Of a stretch of 41,098 nt of DNA, positions 19,050 through 26,198 are shown in pieces; within the stretch, counting starts at the first letter, position 1; each line of letters opens with the position of its first letter. Under the pieces are notes generated by a model. The model saw only the letters and a program-made list of their open reading frames with translations. It searched no databases and was not told where the DNA came from. The stretch is from the IMG/VR virus record IMGVR_UViG_3300042301_003737, positions 1 through 41,098 of that record, one strand, 5' to 3'. The position numbers and the translations under genes were made by a program. The stretch comes from a virus.

Positions 19050-19739
19050 GTGAATATAATAAGATTTTTTTCACAGAAACAATATATGGGTTTGGGCCAA
19101 CCTCAACCAGCAAAAAAGTTTTTGCCAAAGTGGTATAAAGACTCTGAAACGGTAACCATCGACGAGCAGGGTAACGAGCATTCTGGTTTAAAAAGATGCA
19201 TACCATTTTTAGACTCAATGATTAGTGGATACATGCTAGTCACACCAGTAGACATTTTTATTTCAAAAAATGAAGACGGATCTTTAAATATTAGGTGGAA
19301 TTCTATAGAAGATTTACAGGATTTTATAGCCGAAAGAGGAAAAGATCTTGGGGAAAAGATTCCAAGACCAGCTGGTCACTACCCGAACCACTTAGCATTT
19401 AGAGGTTTTTGGGGTATGAAAACTCCAAGGGGCTGGAGTATGCTTGTGGTTCAGCCACTGAATAGGTTCGATCTTCCATGGACTATTACCTCTGGTATAA
19501 TGGATACAGACAAATATTCAACTAGCGGAAACGTTCCATTTTTTGTTAGAGAAGATTTTGAGGGGATGGTTCCAGCAGGCACACCGTTTGCACAACTATT
19601 ACCAATAAAAAGAAAATCTTGGAAATCTATTCATAATGACCAGGGTATTGTTTATTTAGACACACTACAAGGTAATACTGTAAGAAGTCCAGGAAAAAGT
19701 TATAAGAAGTTGTTTTGGATAAGAAAAGACTATAGCTAA
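19050..19739 (+). CDS. DUF6065-like protein, copy 1 (229 aa)
   Basis: GTG start one nt after the previous stop. Key blocks: LPKWYKDSE near 25, LKRCIPFLDSMISGYMLVTP near 47-66, GWSMLVVQPLNRFDLPWT near 130, GIMDTDKYS, FFVREDFEGMVPAGTPFAQL near 170. These match the 'CPPFxDxMxxGY ... PPGYSxLxxxPxNR ... DTDxY ... GxxPxGTPxAQxxP' pattern I associate with DUF6065. Function is unknown; the family often occurs in phages and beside sugar or capsule genes. First of two paralogues in the carbohydrate cassette. Confidence 0.75.
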   Translation: MNIIRFFSQKQYMGLGQPQPAKKFLPKWYKDSETVTIDEQGNEHSGLKRCIPFLDSMISGYMLVTPVDIFISKNEDGSLNIRWNSIEDLQDFIAERGKDLGEKIPRPAGHYPNHLAFRGFWGMKTPRGWSMLVVQPLNRFDLPWTITSGIMDTDKYSTSGNVPFFVREDFEGMVPAGTPFAQLLPIKRKSWKSIHNDQGIVYLDTLQGNTVRSPGKSYKKLFWIRKDYS

Positions 19740-19740
19740 T

Positions 19741-20121
19741 ATGAGAAAAAAAACAAAAAAAGAAATTTATGAAGGATTATTAAGCGAACACAGACCAACA
19801 ATCAGAAGTTTTTTGCTAGAAATTTTAATGATAAAACTTTTTAACCTACAAAAAGGAAAACAACCAGTAATTCCAGAGGGTGCAAAATGGTCTCCAGAAG
19901 AAGATAGATTAAAAGATCTCCCTTTGCAGTATATAGCACTAATAAATAAAGAAAATATTGTCGTTGAGCTAATAAGAATAAACGAAGAAACAGCGGCACA
20001 AATTCTAAGCAAAGACGTAAAAATGGTTTCTTTTAATCCTAAAACTCAAATTGTAAAAAAGGGAATGTGGTACAATAAAAGAAAGTTTTACTCAGAGGTG
20101 CAAAATGAAAAAGAAGATTAA
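19741..20121 (+). CDS. Hypothetical protein between the DUF6065-like genes (126 aa)
   Basis: Very Lys-rich N-terminus (MRKKTKKEIYEGLLSEHRPT), an amphipathic helix, then a small beta region (QYIALINKENIVVELIRINE) and KGMWYNKRKFYSEV. The 'ALINxxNIVVELIRINEE' segment resembles the short N-terminal beta domain of many phage virion-associated proteins. Overlaps the next gene by 17 nt. No function assigned. Confidence 0.7.
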   Translation: MRKKTKKEIYEGLLSEHRPTIRSFLLEILMIKLFNLQKGKQPVIPEGAKWSPEEDRLKDLPLQYIALINKENIVVELIRINEETAAQILSKDVKMVSFNPKTQIVKKGMWYNKRKFYSEVQNEKED

Positions 20122-20758
20122 TTTTAGATCAATTCATCCAGACCTAGATATTCCACATCCAGTTCCAGCATACAAGGCTATTCCAGAGTGGTATAGAACA
20201 ACCAAGCCAATTGTAAATGGTGGAGAAACCTTAAAAAAGTGTGTTCCAATTCTAGACTCTATGACCGCAGGATACTCCTTAACGCTTTCAGCAGATGTAT
20301 TTTTTAACAAAGGAATTGTTCAAGATATATCTGTTAACAAGGTAGTTCAGTCTCATGTGGATGGCCAAATGGGAGACTTGAAAATTCCAACAGAATATTA
20401 CAAGACCGTTTATAAGTGGATAAATTCCTTTACATTAAAAACTCCAAAAGGATACAGCACATTATTTGTTCATCCAGTTAATAGGGTTGATTTGCCATTC
20501 TATAGCTTTACTGGTCTAGTAGATACAGACAAGTTTCCTCTAGAAGTAAACTTTCCATTTTTGATTAAAAAAGACTTTGTAGGCATTATTCCAGCAGGAA
20601 CCCCAATTGCTCAAGCAATACCATTTAAAAGAGAAGACTGGTCCTCAAGTGTTGAAGACTCTTTAAGTTATCAGCGTCCAGCCTTTACAGCTACCATGCA
20701 TAATCCCCCATTCAATTATTACAAGAGACATTTTTGGACAAGAAAGAAGTATTCTTAA
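20105..20758 (+). CDS. DUF6065-like protein, copy 2 (217 aa)
   Basis: GAGGTG precedes the ATG. It repeats the blocks of copy 1 in order: IPEWYRTTK, LKKCVPILDSMTAGYSLTLS, GYSTLFVHPVNRVDLPFYSF, VDTDKFP, FLIKKDFVGIIPAGTPIAQA, then a C-terminal KRHFWTRKKYS like the KKLFWIRKDYS of copy 1. Clear paralogue, diverged at DNA level. Conserved Cys, Asp and Asn-Arg positions suggest a shared active or binding site. Confidence 0.75.
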   Translation: MKKKINFRSIHPDLDIPHPVPAYKAIPEWYRTTKPIVNGGETLKKCVPILDSMTAGYSLTLSADVFFNKGIVQDISVNKVVQSHVDGQMGDLKIPTEYYKTVYKWINSFTLKTPKGYSTLFVHPVNRVDLPFYSFTGLVDTDKFPLEVNFPFLIKKDFVGIIPAGTPIAQAIPFKREDWSSSVEDSLSYQRPAFTATMHNPPFNYYKRHFWTRKKYS

Positions 20759-21096
20759 TGGCAAAAAATAAAAAAAGAGTTTGTGGAGAGTGTCCAGAGT
20801 GTAACCTAGGACCAAAAACTTTTTGCTTTTGGCAAATGGAAAAAGCTGTCCCAGAACACTTCAAGCCGTCCTTAATAGGAGCTTACATCTCTATAGAAGA
20901 TGTAAATGGTTTAGGATATCTTCAAGCCTTCGAGATTGAAAAACCTTTTGATCCAGAGTTTTTGTCGTGGTTCTTATCTTTTTGTGTTGGTAATAGGATT
21001 AATGTTTTTTGGAAAACAAAAAATATTCCGTTTTGCTTAGGGAGTCCAGAGTTTATCGAAACTATGACTAGATTCATACAAGAAGATGGCTCATGA
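20758..21096 (+). CDS. Cys-containing hypothetical protein (112 aa)
   Basis: Start at 20758 as a TAATG overlap with the previous stop; an earlier in-frame ATG lies inside the upstream gene. Begins MAKNKKRVCGECPECNLGPK, with CxxCxxC and a later Cys (KTFCFW) that could bind metal. The rest is alpha/beta with aromatic patches (FDPEFLSWFLSFCVGNRINV). Overlaps the GT61 gene start by 4 nt. Position suggests a role with DUF6065 or the glycosyltransferases; family unknown. Confidence 0.7.
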   Translation: MAKNKKRVCGECPECNLGPKTFCFWQMEKAVPEHFKPSLIGAYISIEDVNGLGYLQAFEIEKPFDPEFLSWFLSFCVGNRINVFWKTKNIPFCLGSPEFIETMTRFIQEDGS

Positions 21097-22187
21097 AAAT
21101 AAAAAATCCACTAAGCTTTTTCTTAAGACAAAGAAAAAATATTGTAAAAACAATAGAAATGTCCGACATAGAACAGTACGACAGACTAGAATATTATGAG
21201 GGTGTATACACAGTAAGAAATATTGTTGCCGAAACAAGTGACGATTTGTTTTATTTTTTTCCAGGCGAAAACATGATTTCTGGATATATAGACTCAAATT
21301 CAACAAACACTTTAAATGTTTTGGGTAACAGTAAAAAGCTAGTAGTATCTATGGTTAATAGCTTTTACCATTCATTGCTAGACAATATATCAGAAATAAT
21401 CTATGCAATAGAGTCATATCCAAAGCACGAACTAATTCTTGATATTAGTGAAATGAAAGACGCTCTAACAGTAGAGACTCCTCAAGGTTTTATGTATCAT
21501 AATGTATTTTTATATTTTTTAGAAAGTTTAAAAATGAAAAAAATAAAATACAGAATAGTTAATTTAAAAAAACACGACATTATCTATATAAATAATTTTA
21601 GAATAATTCATTACGACTTGGAGTCAATCAGAAAAGCAAGCTTAGTTTATGAATTTTTCAAGGAAAGAGTTTCTAATCCAAAAGCTAAACCAACCAGAAA
21701 AGTGTTTATTAGTAGAGCATTAACATCTGGAAGGGAATACGATGCTCCAACATTGTCATGTTCTAATGACAATAGAATTGACGATCATAAAAAACTAGAT
21801 GATTTTTTTTCGTCAATGGGATATGAAATTATAACTACCGAACATCTTAGCTCGTTTCAAGAACAGCTGGATCTTTTTTATGAAACAAAAGTTGTAGCAT
21901 CAATAACTGGATCAGGTTTAGCTAATGCTGCGTTTATGCAACCCAACCAAACACTTATTGAGATCATAACTCCGCTAGTGGTTCCAGTGGGTGTTCCTGG
22001 ACGTGCAAAAGATATAACAGATCCATATTATACTCAAGAACTTCATAACTTTTATAAAAACTTGGCATTCTACAAGGACCACACATATTTTGGAATTCAC
22101 AATAATGAAAGAAGCTTTGAAGCCTTAAAAGAAACAATTCAAAACGATCCCAAGATTAAAAACTTTTTGGATAGGTCAGATGAATAA
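21093..22187 (+). CDS. GT61-family glycosyltransferase, copy 1 (364 aa)
   Basis: Diagnostic DUF563/GT61 blocks: NSFYHSLLDNISEI (89-102), RKVFISR (202-208), GYEIITTEHLSSFQEQLDLF (about 243-262) and ITGSGLANAAFMQPNQTLIE (271-290). GT61 enzymes (plant beta-1,2-XylT, animal EOGT) transfer a sugar from a nucleotide donor to protein-linked glycans or Ser/Thr. Length is normal. No TM or signal, so cytoplasmic, acting during phage assembly. Donor and acceptor cannot be read from sequence; the neighbouring fibres are the likely acceptors. Overlaps the next gene by 8 nt. Confidence 0.88.
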   Translation: MKIKNPLSFFLRQRKNIVKTIEMSDIEQYDRLEYYEGVYTVRNIVAETSDDLFYFFPGENMISGYIDSNSTNTLNVLGNSKKLVVSMVNSFYHSLLDNISEIIYAIESYPKHELILDISEMKDALTVETPQGFMYHNVFLYFLESLKMKKIKYRIVNLKKHDIIYINNFRIIHYDLESIRKASLVYEFFKERVSNPKAKPTRKVFISRALTSGREYDAPTLSCSNDNRIDDHKKLDDFFSSMGYEIITTEHLSSFQEQLDLFYETKVVASITGSGLANAAFMQPNQTLIEIITPLVVPVGVPGRAKDITDPYYTQELHNFYKNLAFYKDHTYFGIHNNERSFEALKETIQNDPKIKNFLDRSDE

Positions 22188-23532
22188 TGCATTTATTTTT
22201 GATCTAGACGGGGTATTAATAGATAGCAAAGAGATTCACTTTAACTCTCTAAACCTTGCACTGTCAGAGATAGATGAAAGATATGTAATTTCTAAAGAGG
22301 AGCAGGCCAATACATTTGAAGGGCTTAGTACAAAAGCAAAGCTAGATATTATTTCATACTCCAAAGGATTGCCTAAAGAGCTTCATAATGTTATCTGGGA
22401 AAAGAAACAGATTTATTCATCAGAAATGTTTCAGGTGTTTGATAAAGACCAAGAGTTAGTAGACTTATTTAAACTTATAAAATCATTCAATATTAAAATT
22501 GGTGTTGCTAGTAATGCCATAAGGGAAACCGTTGTTGGATCCTTAAAGAGTCTAGGAGTTTATGGACTTATAGATTATGCTCTTAGTAATGAAGATGTTT
22601 CTAACCCAAAACCAAATCCAGAAATTTATAAAACAATGATGTCATTGCTGGGATCTTCTTCAGAAACAACAATAATTTTTGAAGACAGCGAAATAGGCCA
22701 AGCAGCAGCAAAGGCATCCTTGGCAAAGCTGTTTCCAGTAACAGAAAGAAAAGATATCAACCTTTCTTATATCTCTAAGGCCATAGAAGCTTTGACACCC
22801 AATAGTTTTCCAAACATACTCATACCAATGGCTGGAAACGGTTCTAGATTTTTTAATGCTGGATATAAAGATCCAAAGCCACTAATTGATGTTGACGGAA
22901 AGCCTATGATTCAGAGGGTAATTGAAAACATTGCAATTCCTGGAAACTATATTTTTATTGTTCAGGCTGAGCATTATAAAAAGTATAGTCTTGAAATTGC
23001 ACTTACAAAACTTATCCCAGGATGTAAAATTATACAGGTAGATGGAGTAACTGACGGTGCAGCAAGAACAGCATTGCTAGCAAAACAGTATATAGATAAC
23101 CAAAGACCACTAATAATTGCAAACTCTGATCAACTCTTAGACTGGGATAGTTCAGAGTTTATTTCTCAATTACTTGAGATTGGAGCTGATGGAAATATGG
23201 CCCTATTCCTAGCTAATGAAGATAAATGGTCTTATGCAAAAATTAAAAATAATAGGATTATAGAGGTAGCTGAAAAAGTAGTAATTAGTAATAATGCCAG
23301 CACTGGGGTCTACGGATGGTCTAAAGGCTCTGACTACGTAAGATACGCAGAACAGATGATTGAAAAAAATATCAGGGTAAATAATGAATTCTATATATGC
23401 CCAGTATATAATGAAGCAATTCAAGATAACAAAAGAATTTTGCCAATGTTTGTAGAAACTATGTATGGCCTAGGAACTCCAGAAGACCTAGAAAAGTTTT
23501 TGTCGCAAAAACATAGTGATATAATTAAATAG
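22180..23532 (+). CDS. HAD phosphatase fused to sugar nucleotidyltransferase (450 aa)
   Basis: Residues 1-195 are a HAD-IA (beta-phosphoglucomutase-like) domain: nucleophile motif FDLDGVLIDS (Asp8/Asp10), IGVASNAIR (motif II), NPKPNPEIY (Lys), IIFEDSEIG (motif IV). Residues 205-450 are a nucleotidyltransferase: NILIPMAGNGSRFFNAGYKD with G-x-G-S-R, then PKPLIDVDGKPMI and a metal-site block ANSDQLLDWD. The fusion could remove or move a phosphate on a sugar and then activate a sugar-phosphate to an NDP-sugar, supplying the adjacent glycosyltransferases. Exact sugar unknown. Confidence 0.88.
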   Translation: MNNAFIFDLDGVLIDSKEIHFNSLNLALSEIDERYVISKEEQANTFEGLSTKAKLDIISYSKGLPKELHNVIWEKKQIYSSEMFQVFDKDQELVDLFKLIKSFNIKIGVASNAIRETVVGSLKSLGVYGLIDYALSNEDVSNPKPNPEIYKTMMSLLGSSSETTIIFEDSEIGQAAAKASLAKLFPVTERKDINLSYISKAIEALTPNSFPNILIPMAGNGSRFFNAGYKDPKPLIDVDGKPMIQRVIENIAIPGNYIFIVQAEHYKKYSLEIALTKLIPGCKIIQVDGVTDGAARTALLAKQYIDNQRPLIIANSDQLLDWDSSEFISQLLEIGADGNMALFLANEDKWSYAKIKNNRIIEVAEKVVISNNASTGVYGWSKGSDYVRYAEQMIEKNIRVNNEFYICPVYNEAIQDNKRILPMFVETMYGLGTPEDLEKFLSQKHSDIIK

Positions 23533-23585
23533 TATGGGAAAACACAACCCCCTAAAACCCTAAAAGAAAGGCTATTAGAAAAATA

Positions 23586-24530
23586 ATGTTATGTAATAGA
23601 CTAGAAAAGACTGGTGAAATTCACCATATAGAGTTTAACACGATGGGTTCTTTTTGCGATTTTCAGCCTGGAAGGTCTCCAGAAGGATCCAACTCTATAG
23701 ATTTTTTAGAAGATGGTAAGACCTATGTAATCATGGAAGATAGATCAAACTATCATCACTTTCTTATAAACCTGATGATGCCAGCACTAACAGCAATAGA
23801 CGAGCTTAATAATGAAGATCTACACTTTGTTTTATTTGACCTTGGTGTTGGTGCATTGCCCGTTGATGCATTGCCCGAAGGTGTATTGCCCACTGAAGAA
23901 CAAAACTTTGATAAACTGCTTGTAGAGCTTTTGCAAGAAAAAGGAATGAACTACTCAGAGGTAAAAAGCTCTGATTTTGACTATATAAATGCAAAAAACT
24001 TTATTCCAATAAATGGGGCAGATGTTGAAGCTGGAATTCCACTTTTGTACAACTATTTATTAGATAAGTATAATTTAGTTGAAGAAACACCAAGCAGAAA
24101 AATATACATTAGCAGAAAGAATTTTGTAAGTAGAGATGTTAGGATCGATAACGAAGAAGCTATAGAAAATTATTTTATAGAAAAAGGATTTGAAATAGTT
24201 TATCCAGAAAACATAGCTAGCTTTAAAGAACAGTTTGAACTTCTTAACTCGTGCTCTACCCTTGCAGCACTATCTGGCTCTGGACTAACAGGTTTACTAT
24301 TTATGCAAGAAAACCAAGAAGTTATTGAAATAGTTTCAGAACTAATGGTTGGATCTACAACCGAAGATGATGGAACCACAACCTTTAATTATGGCATTCA
24401 CGATCACTATAAAGAGTTTTCTTCTTTTAAAAAACACAAATATCTCAGTGTTTTAAATATGGAAAAACAAGCAGAACTAGTTAAAGCTAGGCTTGATGAG
24501 TTTGTTTTTTCTTCAGAGCAAAACTCTTAG
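23586..24530 (+). CDS. GT61-family glycosyltransferase, copy 2 (314 aa)
   Basis: Blocks in GT61 order: DRSNYHHFLINLMMPAL (about 53-69), SRKIYISRK (about 170-178), GFEIVYPENIASFKEQFELL (about 200-219), ALSGSGLTGLLFMQENQEVI (about 227-246). Slightly short, with a reduced N-terminus. A three-unit pentapeptide repeat (GALPV, DALPE, GVLPT) is inserted near residue 89. It follows a 53-nt gap with no promoter seen. Likely a second transferase of the same glycan pathway. Confidence 0.85.
   Translation: MLCNRLEKTGEIHHIEFNTMGSFCDFQPGRSPEGSNSIDFLEDGKTYVIMEDRSNYHHFLINLMMPALTAIDELNNEDLHFVLFDLGVGALPVDALPEGVLPTEEQNFDKLLVELLQEKGMNYSEVKSSDFDYINAKNFIPINGADVEAGIPLLYNYLLDKYNLVEETPSRKIYISRKNFVSRDVRIDNEEAIENYFIEKGFEIVYPENIASFKEQFELLNSCSTLAALSGSGLTGLLFMQENQEVIEIVSELMVGSTTEDDGTTTFNYGIHDHYKEFSSFKKHKYLSVLNMEKQAELVKARLDEFVFSSEQNS
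23850..23891 (+). repeat. 15-nt tandem repeat inside GT61 copy 2
   Basis: Units at 23850-23864, 23865-23879 and a partial 23880-23891 share RNTGYATTGCCC and stay in frame. It encodes an Ala/Val-Leu-Pro pentapeptide loop absent from the other two GT61 copies. Confidence 0.7.
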
Positions 24531-24539
24531 TGCTATAAT
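24531..24539 (+). promoter_or_regulatory. Extended -10 promoter (TGCTATAAT), leaderless
   Basis: TGCTATAAT with the hexamer at 24534-24539, exactly 6 nt from the ATG at 24546. It abuts the stop of GT61 copy 2. Confidence 0.65.
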
Positions 24540-24545
24540 TAACAG

Positions 24546-24983
24546 ATGTTAAAAATATCTCATAGAGGAAACCTTAAAGGACCATCTTCAAGAGAAAATC
24601 ACCCAACATATATAGAAGAAGCAATTTATGCTGGTTTTGAAGTAGAGGTTGATATTCGATTGATAGATAATCAACTTTGGCTGGGACACGACGAAGCTCA
24701 ATACCTAACGTCTAAGACCTTTCTTGATAGATATAAAAACAGTCTATGGGTTCATTGCAAAAACTTAGAAGCATTAGAATACTTTGTTGGTTTAAAGCAA
24801 GACTACAAGTATTTCTGGCATGAAGAAGATAGTTATACCCTAACAAGCAATGGATTAATCTGGACTTATCCAGGAAAACCAATTACGAATAAGTCTATAC
24901 TTGTTATTAATGGTCAAGAGCCATTGCCAGACCCTACTAAGGTATTTGGGATCTGCAGCGATTACGTAAAAATATTAAAATAG
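24546..24983 (+). CDS. GDPD-like protein, short form (145 aa)
   Basis: Reads MLKISHRGNLKGPSSRENHP, then GFEVEVDIRLIDNQLWLGHD. The HRG, ExD and GHD motifs match the catalytic N-terminal half of glycerophosphodiester phosphodiesterases (TIM barrel, metal-dependent). Usual GDPD length is about 230-300 aa; here the second half is much shortened. It may be a minimal phage variant that cleaves a phosphodiester (lipid or teichoic-acid-like), or may have lost activity. Small proteins of this type occur beside glycan genes in phages and capsule loci. Confidence 0.7.
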   Translation: MLKISHRGNLKGPSSRENHPTYIEEAIYAGFEVEVDIRLIDNQLWLGHDEAQYLTSKTFLDRYKNSLWVHCKNLEALEYFVGLKQDYKYFWHEEDSYTLTSNGLIWTYPGKPITNKSILVINGQEPLPDPTKVFGICSDYVKILK

Positions 24984-25010
24984 GCTGTAGACATAGTGAC
25001 CTTTTTAAGG

Positions 25011-25016
25011 TATAAT
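25011..25016 (+). promoter_or_regulatory. TATAAT 6 nt before the ATG at 25023
   Basis: AAGGTATAAT then 6 nt to ATG, the same AAGGTATAAT context as at 16955-16964. No TGN extension and no -35. Confidence 0.6.
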
Positions 25017-25022
25017 GTGTTT

Positions 25023-25178
25023 ATGAGAATCATCAAAATGATAAAGTCTGCAATATGTCAGCTAAAAGGCCATGAGCTCACAGTAGCTCAATGCCCAGTA
25101 ACAAGGTTTAAATCTAAAACTTGTAACGTATGTCAAATAAAATTTGGTCCAGAGCATAAGGGAGCCAGCTTTTCGTAA
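25023..25178 (+). CDS. DUF1660-like small zinc protein (51 aa)
   Basis: Start at 25023 (MRIIKMIKSAICQLKGHELT) rather than the upstream in-frame codons, because TATAAT is 6 nt before it. ICQLKGHE...CPVTR...CNVCQIKFG gives Cys/His (GH) and CxxC ligands similar to prophage DUF1660 proteins. A short stem (AGCTTTT 25167-25173/AAAAGCT 25184-25190) overlaps the stop. Basic; function unknown. Confidence 0.65.
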   Translation: MRIIKMIKSAICQLKGHELTVAQCPVTRFKSKTCNVCQIKFGPEHKGASFS

Positions 25179-25202
25179 AACATAAAAGCTGTTTGATTAA
25201 AT

Positions 25203-26198
25203 ATGACAAGTAATAAATACGACTTTTATCATATTCATGATAAAAAAGATTTTGCCGTTCACATAAATGAAAAGGTTTTGTTTTCAAAAGATAATTTTTC
25301 TAAAGAGGTAAGAGTTGTAGACTCTTACTTAGATCCATTTAAAGGAGATAGTTTAAAAGACACAGATCCAGTTAAAGAAATAATAAATGAAAACTTTAAA
25401 GGTTTGGTGCAAATCCCCAACAGCTATTTTCACTATTTCTCAGACTTCATTGGGATAGTTTTTGTATTTTTAGAAAACTGTATAAAATCTAATATTAAAA
25501 AAGTAGAGCTTGTATTGGTTGAGTTACAAAAAAATCAAGAAACTGTAAAAGAGTTTCAGGCATTTTTTGAGCACTGCATGAAACAGTTTGAGGACAGAAT
25601 TGAGATTTCTTGGACAACCATAAACGAGGCTAACACTGGGGCGTCCTTGCTTGAAAGCTACATTCGAGTCAATAACTCTACAGTAATTGAACAACAAAAC
25701 ATAGGAATTTCTCTAGACTTTATTTATGATAGTGCAAAAAGCTTTGCAGGCTTATCAGAAGATTCTATACCAAATAAAAAAGTTTTTTTATCTAGGGAAA
25801 AAGACATAAACAAAGATAGGGCAGAAAATAGACATATCTACGAAAAAGATGCAGAAGATCTTTTTAGGTCACTAGGATTTGAGGTTGTCAATGGCGAGTC
25901 TTTTAAAAGCCTTAAAGAGCAGATAAAGTTTTTTGATCAGGTTAGCGTTTTTGCAGGATATACTGGATCAGGACTAACAAGTTCAATGTTTATGAAACCA
26001 GGACAAACCATAATAGAAATCGTTTGTCCAATAAAATTTGGAACGTGTGCAAATGATAACGGAGATGAGTGGGAAATTCATAATTTTTATAAAACATATT
26101 CAATACTAAAAAACCACACATACGTAGCTATTCCAAACATTGATAGAAGCAAGGAAAGCTTTTTACAAGAGCTTGAAAAAGTATCAAGGATGATTTAG
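25203..26198 (+). CDS. GT61-family glycosyltransferase, copy 3 (331 aa)
   Basis: Blocks in GT61 order: NSYFHYFSDFIGIVFVFLEN (about 74-93), NKKVFLSREKD (about 193-203), GFEVVNGESFKSLKEQIKFF (about 224-243), AGYTGSGLTSSMFMKPGQTI (about 250-269). Copies 2 and 3 share a C-terminal HxxYKxxSxxKxHxY-type segment near the end, also in copy 1 (HNFYKNLAFYKDHTYF). Likely adds a further sugar. It ends directly against the GT2 gene. Confidence 0.87.
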   Translation: MTSNKYDFYHIHDKKDFAVHINEKVLFSKDNFSKEVRVVDSYLDPFKGDSLKDTDPVKEIINENFKGLVQIPNSYFHYFSDFIGIVFVFLENCIKSNIKKVELVLVELQKNQETVKEFQAFFEHCMKQFEDRIEISWTTINEANTGASLLESYIRVNNSTVIEQQNIGISLDFIYDSAKSFAGLSEDSIPNKKVFLSREKDINKDRAENRHIYEKDAEDLFRSLGFEVVNGESFKSLKEQIKFFDQVSVFAGYTGSGLTSSMFMKPGQTIIEIVCPIKFGTCANDNGDEWEIHNFYKTYSILKNHTYVAIPNIDRSKESFLQELEKVSRMI

